Notes: a model not told the origin generated them from the sequence alone. Counted from the stretch's first letter, positions 37,277 to 45,679 are shown. The stretch is DNA of 64,000 nt from Clostridium_AT radicumherbarum (GCF_045310525.1 NZ_JBJHZY010000001.1:744001-808000); one strand, 5' to 3'. Program-made: numbers and translations.

Positions 37277-37825
37277 TTATTTGCCTGTAAAATTTATTCT
37301 GTTACCAGAATAGAGGTAATATGAATGAATAATAGCATGTGTTATTACCTTTGAAAGTTTCATTATTAAATCCAATCTTATATTTCTTGTAGTAAACAAT
37401 TCATTGCTGTCACTAGAATCAACTATTCCTATAATAGAGGCTCTGCCAACCTCCGGCAGCGATTTGCCAACTCCCTTGCCAGGATGGATAGGATAATCCC
37501 TAACCTGGATCTCACCTATACTTTCAGTATCTCCCAAACATGCATCAATACCTATAATATTTCCTTTAGGATATATATTTTTTATTTCATTCAATTTTCT
37601 ATCAATGTTTAAAGCATGAATTGGTTCTGAAATGGTACCAAATACCGGAAAGGGGAAAAAATTATCTTTTAATAAAGTACCCACTAATGGACCTAGACAA
37701 TCTCCAATACATCTATCTGTTCCAATACAAACTATAATTGTATTTTCATCAATATAATCTTTTAGAAAGGTTGCAATTTCATAATATGCTAAAGGATTAT
37801 CATAATGGGATCTAACTTTACTCAA
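37277..37825 (-). CDS. yyaC: Spore protease-like protein YyaC (DUF1256)
   Basis: This 182-aa protein has the YyaC signatures CIGTDRCIGDCLGPLVG and IGIDACLGDTESIGEI, which resemble the GPR / HyaD-like protease fold with acidic active-site residues. The family occurs in spore-formers; its substrate is not known to me. The TTG start (LSKVRSHYDN) is chosen because AAGGAGGG lies 6 nt upstream; six extra in-frame codons upstream cover the ribosome site. It is divergent from metK. Confidence 0.88.
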   Translation of the reverse strand: MSKVRSHYDNPLAYYEIATFLKDYIDENTIIVCIGTDRCIGDCLGPLVGTLLKDNFFPFPVFGTISEPIHALNIDRKLNEIKNIYPKGNIIGIDACLGDTESIGEIQVRDYPIHPGKGVGKSLPEVGRASIIGIVDSSDSNELFTTRNIRLDLIMKLSKVITHAIIHSYYLYSGNRINFTGK

Positions 37826-37970
37826 AATATGCCCTCCTTGCAAAAAAATGTTTTTCTCAATTGTTACAGGCCTAAGATTAAAATTAAAAATGGAAATTAT
37901 TCAATAATATATATGCTTGAAATCTATTAAATATAAGATGAAATATGTATAATTAATTTAAAATAATTTA

Positions 37971-37999
37971 TTGACAGTTTTAATTTCCTATGTTATTCT
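37971..37999 (+). promoter_or_regulatory. Sigma-A promoter of the metK riboswitch transcript
   Basis: A perfect TTGACA and TATTCT are spaced 17 nt, about 22 nt before the riboswitch. Confidence 0.85.
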
Positions 38000-38020
38000 A
38001 ATTTAGAATTAAATTATAAG

Positions 38021-38165
38021 CTCTTATCAAGAGAGGTGGAGGGAAATGGCCCTATGAAACCCGGCAACCAAGTATTATACTAAGGTGCCAATTCCAGCAG
38101 AGTTTTATCTGCAAGATAAGTGATGTGTTAAACACGCCTCTTCTTGTAGAAGAGGCTTTATTTTG
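38021..38165 (+). promoter_or_regulatory. SAM-I (S-box) riboswitch with terminator
   Basis: The aptamer shows the classical S-box core. P1 is CTTATC / GATAAG (38023-38028 / 38117-38122). AGAGAGGTGGAGGGA follows, then GGCCCTATGAAACCCGGCAA, and AAGGTGCCAATTCCAGCAG. The expression platform is a perfect GCCTCTTC / GAAGAGGC hairpin (38138-38158) with a T-rich tail. With SAM bound, transcription of metK should stop here. Confidence 0.97.
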
Positions 38166-38203
38166 TTAAAACTTACTTGTAACATATAGGAAGGAGTTAT
38201 AAA

Positions 38204-39379
38204 ATGAGAAGATTATTTACTTCAGAATCAGTTACTGAAGGGCATCCAGATAAAGTTTGTGATCAAATTTCAGACGCAGTGTTAGACGCTATATTAGCCC
38301 AGGATCCAAATGCAAGGGTTGCCTGTGAAACAGCAGTTACTACAGGTATGGTATTAGTTATGGGAGAAATATCAACTAATTGTTATGTAGATATACCTAA
38401 GGTTGTAAGAAAAACCGTTGAGGAAATTGGATATACTAGAGCAAAGTTTGGATTTGATGCAGATACTTGCTCAGTCCTCACTTCAATTGATGAACAATCC
38501 ACAGATATAGCTATGGGTGTCGATCAAGCTCTTGAGGCCAAAAATGGACAAATAGAGAATATTGGAGCAATAGGTGCTGGTGACCAAGGTATGATGTTTG
38601 GTTATGCTACTAACGAAACACCAGAATATATGCCGCTTGCAATAGCTATGGCTCATAGACTTGCTAGAAAGCTTTCAGAGGTTAGAAAGGATGGTACATT
38701 ATCATACCTAAGACCAGACGGAAAAACTCAAGTTACTGTAGAATATGAAGATGACAAGCCAATTAGAATTGACACAATTGTAATATCTACACAACATAAT
38801 CCAGAAGTAACTCGTGAGGAAATCGAAAGAGACTTAATTGAACATGTTATAAGAAAAGTTGTTCCAGAAGAACTCTTAGATGAAAACACAAAATATCTAG
38901 TAAATCCAACTGGCAGATTTGTTATTGGTGGACCAAATGGAGACTCAGGACTTACTGGCAGAAAAATTATAGTAGATACCTATGGTGGATATGGAAGACA
39001 CGGTGGTGGAGCATTTTCAGGAAAAGACCCAACAAAAGTTGATAGATCTGCTGCCTATGCAGCTAGATGGGTTGCTAAAAATTTGGTGGCTGCCGGTGTT
39101 GCTGATAAATTAGAAATTGAGCTTGCATATGCTATAGGAGTAGCAAAACCGGTTTCAATTGAAGTTGATACCTTTGGTACAGGAAAAATAAAAGATGATA
39201 TAATAATTGATATTATTAACAAGGTATTTGATTTAAGACCAGCAGCAATAATTAAGGCCTTAGATTTAAGAAGACCAATATATAAGCAAACAGCTTCATA
39301 TGGCCATTTTGGAAGAACTGATATTGATCTTCCATGGGAGAAAAATAATAAAGTAGAAGAAATAAAAAAATATTTATAG
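38204..39379 (+). CDS. metK: S-adenosylmethionine synthetase
   Basis: MetK (391 aa) makes S-adenosylmethionine from methionine and ATP. TSESVTEGHPDKVCDQISD, GAGDQGMMFGYAT and GGYGRHGGGAFSGKDPTKVD are signature segments. The AAGGAG site precedes the ATG. The S-box riboswitch upstream gives feedback control by the product. Confidence 0.98.
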   Translation: MRRLFTSESVTEGHPDKVCDQISDAVLDAILAQDPNARVACETAVTTGMVLVMGEISTNCYVDIPKVVRKTVEEIGYTRAKFGFDADTCSVLTSIDEQSTDIAMGVDQALEAKNGQIENIGAIGAGDQGMMFGYATNETPEYMPLAIAMAHRLARKLSEVRKDGTLSYLRPDGKTQVTVEYEDDKPIRIDTIVISTQHNPEVTREEIERDLIEHVIRKVVPEELLDENTKYLVNPTGRFVIGGPNGDSGLTGRKIIVDTYGGYGRHGGGAFSGKDPTKVDRSAAYAARWVAKNLVAAGVADKLEIELAYAIGVAKPVSIEVDTFGTGKIKDDIIIDIINKVFDLRPAAIIKALDLRRPIYKQTASYGHFGRTDIDLPWEKNNKVEEIKKYL

Positions 39380-39387
39380 TTAATTTA

Positions 39388-39418
39388 TAAGACTACTGAC
39401 TAAGTCAGTGGTCTTATG
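39388..39418 (+). terminator. Probable terminator after metK
   Basis: AAGACTACTGAC / GTCAGTGGTCTT stem (one wobble) with a 3-nt loop; only a weak T tract follows. Confidence 0.65.
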
Positions 39419-39553
39419 TTCTGTTTAAGACTTTTTGTTTAAAAGAGGATGTAATTACAAATAACTATAATAAATGAATAATATGTATTTTAATTGTAAA
39501 AACTATAATTAGCAAAAGTTTAAATTACACTATGTACTGAAAAGAGGAATATT

Positions 39554-39817
39554 ATGAAAAGTGAATGGAGAGAAAGAGTTATCAAAATTTTAAAAGGAAT
39601 AAGAGTTTTATTTAATAGAGTATTAGTATTGCTAGCTGTTATAGCTATAGGAACTGCTATGCTTTCAGCTTATTCGTTTATTCATTTCATTAATAAAATG
39701 GCTTATATTTATAGGGGCAATCCTAATACTATTTTAATAGGACTTGTAATTCTGATTATTATTCCATTAATATCATTTTTGCTGGAAAAAAGCTTATCAT
39801 CAAGATTAAATAACTAA
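39554..39817 (+). CDS. Small two-helix membrane protein
   Basis: I do not recognise this 87-aa protein. A basic N-terminus (KSEWRERVIKILKGIRVLFNR) precedes two membrane segments (about 24-46 and 58-77). AAGAGGAATATT before the ATG and a terminator behind support expression. Confidence 0.6.
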   Translation: MKSEWRERVIKILKGIRVLFNRVLVLLAVIAIGTAMLSAYSFIHFINKMAYIYRGNPNTILIGLVILIIIPLISFLLEKSLSSRLNN

Positions 39818-39821
39818 TAAA

Positions 39822-39855
39822 AAATCTCTGGCTATCTTAAGCCGGAGTTTTTTTA
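39822..39855 (+). terminator. Terminator after the 87-aa membrane protein
   Basis: AAAATCTCTGGC pairs with GCCGGAGTTTT (one wobble or mismatch), followed by TTTTTT. Confidence 0.8.
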
Positions 39856-40011
39856 TTGCTGCTGAATTGAATATTAAAGATTACATTAATTATTATTGGA
39901 CAATAATATAGACAGCAGAATTATTAAGTTAAATAAAGTTGTTTAAAGTTATTCAATAATGTATCCTATAATTACAGGTTATATATTTTTATTAAGTTTA
40001 GGAGAGATTTT

Positions 40012-42234
40012 ATGCCAGAAATTCAAGGCGTAGTTGAGGATATAATATTTAAAAATGAAGAGAATGGCTATGTAGTTGCTATTATTAAAGATGCAGACAA
40101 AAAGAATACAATTGTAGGTTATATCCCTTATTTAACTGAAGGACAGAGCTTAAAACTGCAAGGCATATGGGTTAAACATCCTCAGTTTGGTGATCAATTT
40201 AAGGTGGAAGGCTATGAGGAATTATTGCCTAGTTCTATAATTGGCATTGAAAGATATTTATCTTCTGGAGTTATTTCTGGTATTGGGCCAGTTACAGCTA
40301 GAAAAATAATTGAGAAATTCGGAGATAAAAGCCTTGAACTAATGGATAAAGATATAGATTGTCTTAAAGAAATAGAAGGGATTGGAGAAAAAAAACTTGA
40401 AATTATTAAAGAGTCCTATTTAAGACAAAGAGAAGTTAAAAATATAATGGTTTTCCTGCAAACCTATGGTGTAACTACAAGTCAATGTGTTAAAATTTAC
40501 AAGAAATTTGGTGATGACTCCATAAATGTAGTTAAACAAAATCCATATATTTTAACTGAAGAAATTAATGGAATAGGCTTTAAAACCGCAGATAAAATTG
40601 CAAGAAGCTTAGGGGTAGAACTGAACTCTCCATATAGGATAAGCAGTGGCATTAACTACATTATTAATGAGTTTTGCAGCCTTGGAAATACTTATATGCC
40701 ATTACATCTTCTTTTAAAGGAAGGAAAGAATATACTTACAATAAAAGAAGAGGACATAGAATTAGTACTATATGATAATACTGTTGAAGGAAAGATAAAG
40801 GTTGAGGTTATTGAGGATAAAAAGTGTGTATTTTTGATTCCCTTTTATTATTCGGAACTTGGAGTAACAAAAAAAATACTAACTCTTGCCTTAGACACTT
40901 ATGAACCTATTAATACGGATGTAGAATTTGAAATAAAGCAATTTGAAAAGGAACGTAATATTAATTTTGAAGCTTCTCAAATCGAGGCTATAAAAGGTGC
41001 AATAGAAAATGGTATAGAAGTTATTACCGGAGGCCCTGGCACAGGTAAAACAACAATTATCAACTGCATAATCGATATTTTTGAGAAGGCTAATATGAAG
41101 GTGTTTATGGCTGCCCCAACAGGCAGAGCAGCAAAAAGAATGTCTGAAGCTACAGGAAGAGAAGCAAAAACTATTCACAGACTTCTAGAGATTGGCTTTA
41201 ATGAAGAGGACACTATGGAATTTGTCAAAGATGAAGCTTCAAGTTTAGAGTGTGATGTTGTAATTATAGATGAAGCCTCAATGATTGATATTATGCTGAT
41301 GAATAGCTTGCTTAAGGCAATTGCCCCAGGTACAAGGCTAATCATTGTTGGTGATGTTGACCAACTTCCTTCTGTAGGACCTGGTAATGTTCTTAGAGAT
41401 ATTATTGAAAGCAATTGCTTAAAAGTAGTAAGGTTAAAACAAATTTTTAGACAGGCTAAGGAAAGTATGATTATTGTAAATGCACATAAGATTAATAATG
41501 GTGAAATGCCCCTTCTTAATGAGAAAAATAAGGATTTTTATTTTATTAGCGGGGAAGATCAAAATAATATTTTAAATACAATAGTTGGACTTATAGATAA
41601 AAGATTACCTAAATTTAACTCCAGATGGAATAAACTACAGCACATACAAATTCTATCCCCTATGAGAAAAGGAGTTCTAGGTGTTCAAAACCTAAATAAA
41701 GTGCTTCAAAATACCTTAAATCCAAGACACATAAGTAAAGATGAAAAGGAGTTTAGGGAGCTTATTTTTAGAACTGGCGATAAAGTAATGCAAATAAAAA
41801 ATAATTACACTCTCAAATGGACGAGAGTAGCAGGATTAGGAGAAGATGAAGGCTTAGGAGTGTTTAATGGAGATGTGGGGTATATTGAGAATATAGATAT
41901 TGAAAATGATTTAATTACAGTAATTTTTGATGATGAAAGAAAAGTAATATATGAAAGTATGTTCTTAGATGAATTAGATTTAGCTTATGCTATAACTATA
42001 CATAAAAGTCAAGGTAGTGAATTCCCGGTAATTATAATACCAAGTTTCATGGGACCGCCGCTTTTAATGAATAAAAATCTATTATATACAGGAATTACAA
42101 GAGCTAAACAATTAGTGGTTTTAGTTGGTTCTATTAAAGCAGTTCATTTTATGATTAATAATAATAGAAGCTTTGAAAGATATTCGGCACTTAAATGGAG
42201 AATTGCTGATATAATAGAAAGTGATATTCTATAG
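40012..42234 (+). CDS. recD2: RecD2 family ATP-dependent DNA helicase
   Basis: This 740-aa superfamily 1B 5'-3' helicase is not tied to RecBC. The N-terminal part holds helix-hairpin-helix repeats (GIGPVTARKIIEKFG, EIEGIGEKKLEII, GIGFKTADKIA), then the motor: P-loop GGPGTGKTTIINC (about 340), Walker B VVIIDEASMID, motif III GDVDQLPSVGPGNVL and the C-terminal UvrD-like AITIHKSQGSEFPVII. It is expected to act in DNA repair or recombination. The diverged comFA and comFC follow closely. Confidence 0.95.
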   Translation: MPEIQGVVEDIIFKNEENGYVVAIIKDADKKNTIVGYIPYLTEGQSLKLQGIWVKHPQFGDQFKVEGYEELLPSSIIGIERYLSSGVISGIGPVTARKIIEKFGDKSLELMDKDIDCLKEIEGIGEKKLEIIKESYLRQREVKNIMVFLQTYGVTTSQCVKIYKKFGDDSINVVKQNPYILTEEINGIGFKTADKIARSLGVELNSPYRISSGINYIINEFCSLGNTYMPLHLLLKEGKNILTIKEEDIELVLYDNTVEGKIKVEVIEDKKCVFLIPFYYSELGVTKKILTLALDTYEPINTDVEFEIKQFEKERNINFEASQIEAIKGAIENGIEVITGGPGTGKTTIINCIIDIFEKANMKVFMAAPTGRAAKRMSEATGREAKTIHRLLEIGFNEEDTMEFVKDEASSLECDVVIIDEASMIDIMLMNSLLKAIAPGTRLIIVGDVDQLPSVGPGNVLRDIIESNCLKVVRLKQIFRQAKESMIIVNAHKINNGEMPLLNEKNKDFYFISGEDQNNILNTIVGLIDKRLPKFNSRWNKLQHIQILSPMRKGVLGVQNLNKVLQNTLNPRHISKDEKEFRELIFRTGDKVMQIKNNYTLKWTRVAGLGEDEGLGVFNGDVGYIENIDIENDLITVIFDDERKVIYESMFLDELDLAYAITIHKSQGSEFPVIIIPSFMGPPLLMNKNLLYTGITRAKQLVVLVGSIKAVHFMINNNRSFERYSALKWRIADIIESDIL

Positions 42235-42279
42235 TTTCTAAAATATATTATATTAATGATTTAATAGAGGTAAAATGAT

Positions 42280-43308
42280 ATGTTAACTTTTAAAACCTCC
42301 AGTTTCGCTAATTTTTATAATAGAATCGGTGAGAGTATTTTAAACTTTAGTTACAGTAAAGAGAAGGCATTAAATGTGATTGCACCTCCATTTAGCTCTC
42401 CTAGTATATTTATAAAAATTATTTTAAAATTCGTTGAAGCTAAAAAAAGTATCTTATATATTACAGGAGAAGTAGAGGAAAACGTTCAGCTTTTAAACAT
42501 TTTAAAGAAACAAACAGATTTCAGAGCTTATAGCTACATAAGAAATAATTTATATAAAACCAATGCCCTTTTAACGGTCACTAACTATACAAACGCAGCT
42601 TTTATAGAAGAGAAATACGATTTAGTAATCTATGATGATATTAATAGCTTCCCTAAGTACAATACCTTTGAAATTATTGATGTTATTATGAAATGTGTAA
42701 AAGAATCAGGAAAAGTAATTTCCTTTTCCATAGAAGGTATATTTAGGGCACAAAGGGATATACTTATTCCTACTAGAAGTAATAAAAAACCCTTATCGGA
42801 ACCCCGTTATGTTATTACAAGAATAGATTTAAATAAAGAAATGCCTTTCATAATTTATGATTACCTTAATTTTTCTGTTGAAAATGATAGGAAGGTTGTA
42901 ATTTATATTCCTAATAATACTGAAAAGGTTCATAATGTGTTTTCTTATTTATGCAACTTTAGAAGCATTTTAAGTAAAAATATTATGTATTTTATAAATG
43001 GAGAAAGTGACGAAAAAATACTCTATAATTTTTCTAGAATTAAAAAAGCTATTCTTGTTACAGATGATTATAAGGATAGAAGCATTTGCTTAGACGATGC
43101 AGATGTTATAGTTTATTTTTCTGATGACATATTTTTTGATTATAAGAAGTTAACTTTTTTATGTGGAAAGGTAGGAAGAAGTGAAAAGCTTCGGGCTTCA
43201 GAAGTTATATTTTTGGCTAACGATGAAACTTATGACATGGATAAGGCGAAAAATATTATTCGATACTTCAACAAGGAATCATGGGAATTGGGATTGTTAA
43301 ATATTTAA
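42280..43308 (+). CDS. Diverged ComFA-like protein lacking ATPase motifs
   Basis: This 342-aa protein sits where comFA belongs, overlapping comFC by 28 nt. Features still comparable to ComFA are YDLVIYDDINSFPKYN (for the DEAD-type IDEVDAFP motif) and, near the end, GKVGRSEKLRASEVIFLAN (for the motif VI region). Walker A is gone: the expected APPGSGKT region reads IAPPFSSPSIFIKI. The DEVD motif has become DDIN. No zinc-finger N-terminus is present. It is unlikely to hydrolyse ATP in the usual way, but the frame is intact, so it is not an obvious pseudogene. Homology to ComFA is my inference from these motifs and position. Confidence 0.7.
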   Translation: MLTFKTSSFANFYNRIGESILNFSYSKEKALNVIAPPFSSPSIFIKIILKFVEAKKSILYITGEVEENVQLLNILKKQTDFRAYSYIRNNLYKTNALLTVTNYTNAAFIEEKYDLVIYDDINSFPKYNTFEIIDVIMKCVKESGKVISFSIEGIFRAQRDILIPTRSNKKPLSEPRYVITRIDLNKEMPFIIYDYLNFSVENDRKVVIYIPNNTEKVHNVFSYLCNFRSILSKNIMYFINGESDEKILYNFSRIKKAILVTDDYKDRSICLDDADVIVYFSDDIFFDYKKLTFLCGKVGRSEKLRASEVIFLANDETYDMDKAKNIIRYFNKESWELGLLNI

Positions 43309-43940
43309 TAGAAAGTGTTTTAAATGTTATTTACTGCTCAAATGAGACCTGTTTAATCTGCAATGATTACATCGATTCTGATGGACCATTATGCAAAAAC
43401 TGCAGTGGAAAAATTGAGTATTGCAGCGATTCATTTAAATTAGAAAATAAAATTGAGTGCTATAGTGCTGCATATTATGCTTCCTGCATTAAAGAAATGA
43501 TAAGAAGGCTAAAATATAAAAGTGATTTTGCTGCAGGTGAATTTCTTGGAGAAATGCTGCTTAATTCTGTTAAAAAGAATAATATAGAATTTGACTTGAT
43601 CACCTTTGTGCCTCTTAGTAAAAAGACCTATAAAAAAAGAGGTTTTAATCAAAGTGAATTTTTAGCAAGATATATAAGTAAAGGTGCTAATACACCTATG
43701 AAAGAATTATTGCGTAAGAAGAAGGATACAAAGGATCAAATAGGCTTAGACGGGTATAATCGATGGCAAAATATGCTAGATTGCTTTGAAACATTAAATT
43801 ATAATTTAGATAATAAAAAAGTAATTCTTATTGATGATGTTATAACAACTGGAGCTACAGCTTTTTATTGTGCAAAGCAATTATTTAAAAGTGGTGCTGA
43901 TAAAGTTTCTGTATTGACTGTGGCAAAAAGTAGGTTATAA
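43281..43940 (+). CDS. comFC: ComFC family protein (phosphoribosyltransferase-like)
   Basis: This 219-aa protein has an N-terminal four-Cys zinc finger (CLICND... and CKNCSGK) and a phosphoribosyltransferase domain with the PRPP loop VILIDDVITTGATAF. ComFC acts in DNA uptake and the ComFC/GntX family is linked to processing of transformed single-stranded DNA. The start ATG (43281) lies within the preceding gene behind AAGGAATC, so translation is coupled. The promoter of the raiA RNA lies inside its last codons. Confidence 0.9.
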   Translation: MGIGIVKYLIESVLNVIYCSNETCLICNDYIDSDGPLCKNCSGKIEYCSDSFKLENKIECYSAAYYASCIKEMIRRLKYKSDFAAGEFLGEMLLNSVKKNNIEFDLITFVPLSKKTYKKRGFNQSEFLARYISKGANTPMKELLRKKKDTKDQIGLDGYNRWQNMLDCFETLNYNLDNKKVILIDDVITTGATAFYCAKQLFKSGADKVSVLTVAKSRL

Positions 43941-43941
43941 T
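43914..43941 (+). promoter_or_regulatory. Promoter of the raiA-type RNA, inside comFC
   Basis: TTGACT and a perfect TATAAT with 16-nt spacing overlap the comFC stop codon. A start at about 43948 coincides with the first base of the RNA closing stem. Confidence 0.82.
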
Positions 43942-43947
43942 AAATAT

Positions 43948-44153
43948 GTTAAGTTAGGTTTGTGATTGAAAGTCGATGCCAGTCGCAGGCAAAACGATCC
44001 ACGTAAGTTAAACAAAGCTTTAATGAGCATGGTGCGGCTTAGAAGTAAATCCTGCCGATAATATCGAGAGAACTAGTAGTGAGAGGTTGATTCTGGGTAG
44101 CGAAAATTCCAGCAGGTGAGTGTGGGGTCAAAGATCAGGTCAGCTAACTTAAT
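43948..44153 (+). ncRNA. raiA: raiA-type noncoding RNA (comFC-hpf intergenic)
   Basis: This is a roughly 206-nt, less AT-rich, non-coding segment between comFC and the hpf/raiA protein gene, the location of the described raiA RNA motif of Firmicutes. It has its own promoter. A 9-bp perfect closing stem joins its ends: TTAAGTTAG (43949-43957) with CTAACTTAA (44144-44152). Inside are GATCCAC-, GCGGCTTAGAAG- and GTGGGGTCAAAGATCAGG-type unpaired or conserved-looking stretches, and a terminator stands just behind. I assign the family from position, size and architecture; a covariance-model search would decide. The function of raiA RNA is not well established. Confidence 0.75.
44114..44153 (+). repeat. 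40-bp direct repeat, copy 1 (3' end of the raiA RNA)
   Basis: From AGGTGAGTGTGGGG to GCTAACTTAAT; it matches 45867-45906 at 37 of 40 positions. Confidence 0.9.
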
Positions 44154-44174
44154 ATGCAGTAATAATGCAGTATG

Positions 44175-44207
44175 GCAGTCTTATTTTAGACTGCTATATT
44201 TATTTTT
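44175..44207 (+). terminator. Terminator after the raiA RNA
   Basis: A perfect 7-bp GCAGTCT / AGACTGC stem with a 6-nt loop is followed by a T-rich tail. Confidence 0.85.
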
Positions 44208-44505
44208 TGAATAAATTAGCCTCCTATTAACCACCTAAAAAATAAATAAAAAAGGATATCATACCCTAGGCACATTTATTTTAAAGTTTAGAAAATCTGA
44301 GAGTGGAAGTTGTAATAGCTGTAATTAAAGAATAGGTTTGCTCTGTGAAAGAAGGGGAAAAAATTGAAATCTAAATAATATGGTATCAAAAATAAAGGAT
44401 TTAACTCATATATAGAATTGATAGTCATATATTAATATTAATAATATCAAATATAAATGTATATTACTTTTAACTGTCAATATCAATTTGAAGAAGGATT
44501 TAGTA
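44208..44505. other. Gene-free stretch inside the island
   Basis: About 300 bases of AT-rich sequence. I find no frame with a start and ribosome site and no clear hairpin. Confidence 0.5.
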
Positions 44506-44694
44506 ATGAATTTTAATTTAAAAACTACATTAATCTATTCAGTAGTTATACTATTAGCAGCATTGATAAACTTTATATATTCCATCATAAAAAGAATGCA
44601 ATTAAGAGATGCAATTATTTTACTATGTATTTGCGTTATCGTATTCTGTGTTGACCTTGTAATTTGTATAAAAAATGACAACTTTAAAAAATGA
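44506..44694 (+). CDS. Small two-helix membrane protein of the island
   Basis: This 62-aa protein has two hydrophobic segments (about 7-26 and 36-54) around a basic loop (IIKRMQLRDA), and a charged Lys-rich end. ATG 44506 has AAGAAGGA upstream; an in-frame TTG at 44488 is the alternative. I do not recognise a family; it could be a phage- or stress-type small membrane protein. It lies between the two raiA-tail repeats. Confidence 0.55.
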   Translation: MNFNLKTTLIYSVVILLAALINFIYSIIKRMQLRDAIILLCICVIVFCVDLVICIKNDNFKK

Positions 44695-44768
44695 ATATTA
44701 GCATTTATTCTATATTATAGCTGTTGTGATTTCATAGTGGGGATTATAAGGTTACAGCAGCAGAATAA

Positions 44769-44793
44769 AGAGCACTCTAAAAATAGGGTGCTT
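44769..44793 (+). repeat. Hairpin repeat, GAGCACTC type, copy 1
   Basis: AGCACTCT / AGGGTGCT stem (one wobble) with a 6-nt loop; the flank is AAAG...TTTC. It may end the 62-aa gene. A near-copy lies at 44885-44907. Confidence 0.65.
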
Positions 44794-44884
44794 TCTATTA
44801 TCACAAAAACACCTTAATTTAAATAGTATATATGGACAAGCAGTTCATAGGATTTGTTGTTCTCCTTTCATTACTTAAGAAGAA

Positions 44885-44907
44885 AGAGCACTCAGAAATG
44901 GGTGCTT
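44885..44907 (+). repeat. Hairpin repeat, GAGCACTC type, copy 2
   Basis: AAGAGCACTC, six bases, then GGGTGCTT; nearly the same as the hairpin 116 bases upstream. No gene lies before it. Confidence 0.65.
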
Positions 44908-44995
44908 ATAAATTTTATGCATATAAAAAAATTATAGTGCAAATACTAATAAGTGGAAAGCGGAAGCCTCCTTCAATTTGATACATACATAAAAT

Positions 44996-45028
44996 AGCAG
45001 TTGACCCCGTTGGTAGCTGCTTTTTATT
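44996..45028 (+). terminator. Orphan terminator-like hairpin
   Basis: AGCAG...GACC and GGTAG...CTGCT pair and are followed by TTTTTATTT; no gene precedes it. Confidence 0.6.
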
Positions 45029-45162
45029 TGGAAAATATAAAAGCCTTAGAATAACCTGAAGCTATTATTTAATTCATCAAGTGAAATTGAATATATTAAT
45101 AATAACAATTAAAAGCCCTGATTATCCATGGATTTATTTTTTTATCTTGACGTAAAAGAAGT

Positions 45163-45203
45163 AAGCACTATCAAATTTTTAAGAATGATAGTGCTTTTAT
45201 TTA
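45163..45203. terminator. GCACTATCA-type terminator downstream of the His-rich gene
   Basis: A perfect 11-bp AAGCACTATCA / TGATAGTGCTT stem with a 12-nt loop. It can serve either strand and would end the minus-strand His-rich gene. Close relatives are at 63165-63193 and 63970-64000. Confidence 0.75.
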
Positions 45204-45253
45204 GGTAATCTTTTTGGAACTAACAAATAATATAATTATTATTCTTTTCTATC

Positions 45254-45586
45254 CTAAAATCCATGATGGTGAAAATGTGGGAAGAAAGGATGGAAAAAAT
45301 GGTGATGAAAATGGTGATGAAAATGATGAAAGCGACGACCAAAACGAGGATCTGGGTCCACAGGATCCATTTGAGACATCATATTTAACTCTCCCATCAT
45401 TGGACAGCTGTTCTTCATTGGACATGTTTCCATCGAAGGACAATAGGACATTGGCGCCATCATATAAGGCATTTCCATATAATATTTATCTGTATGTTTG
45501 CGGCGGTCAGCATCTAGATTTTCTGTAGTAATTATCCCAGATTCATTGTTGCTATAATCTTGTTCATTGTTATTTCTATAATACAT
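45254..45586 (-). CDS. His/Met-rich small protein, possible spore coat or metal-binding protein
   Basis: This 110-aa protein has a hydrophilic Asn/Asp-rich start, a middle rich in Met, Pro and Cys (YCPSMETCPMKNSCPMM) and a tail of His and Phe (repeated HHFHHH / FHP units, about 15 His in the last 30 residues). Such composition suggests metal binding and is common in late spore-coat proteins. The ribosome site GGAGGTAAACCA before ATG is excellent, and a sigma-K-like promoter lies 33 nt upstream. The plus-strand frame across it is an antisense shadow. There is no recognised domain. Confidence 0.72.
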   Translation of the reverse strand: MYYRNNNEQDYSNNESGIITTENLDADRRKHTDKYYMEMPYMMAPMSYCPSMETCPMKNSCPMMGELNMMSQMDPVDPDPRFGRRFHHFHHHFHHHFFHPFFPHFHHHGF

Positions 45587-45618
45587 TGGTTTACCTCCAT
45601 GAAATTTACCTACAATAA

Positions 45619-45645
45619 TATACTATGCTGTTAGCTTGGAATGTG
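45619..45645 (-). promoter_or_regulatory. Sigma-K-like promoter of the His-rich gene
   Basis: On the minus strand the -10 is CATAGTATA, an exact CATAnnnTA match, with an AC box 15 nt upstream. The adjoining AAGCTAACAGCATA is repeated exactly at 63699-63712. Confidence 0.65.
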
Positions 45646-45679
45646 ATACAAAAGTTTACCTGAAATTTAAAAGGCCTAG

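Noticed and set aside
45214..45528. Plus-strand frame with an Asp/Glu/Asn-rich protein opposite the His-rich gene
   Set aside because: It is the complement of the His codons, has no ribosome site of quality, and the minus-strand gene has GGAGG and a promoter.
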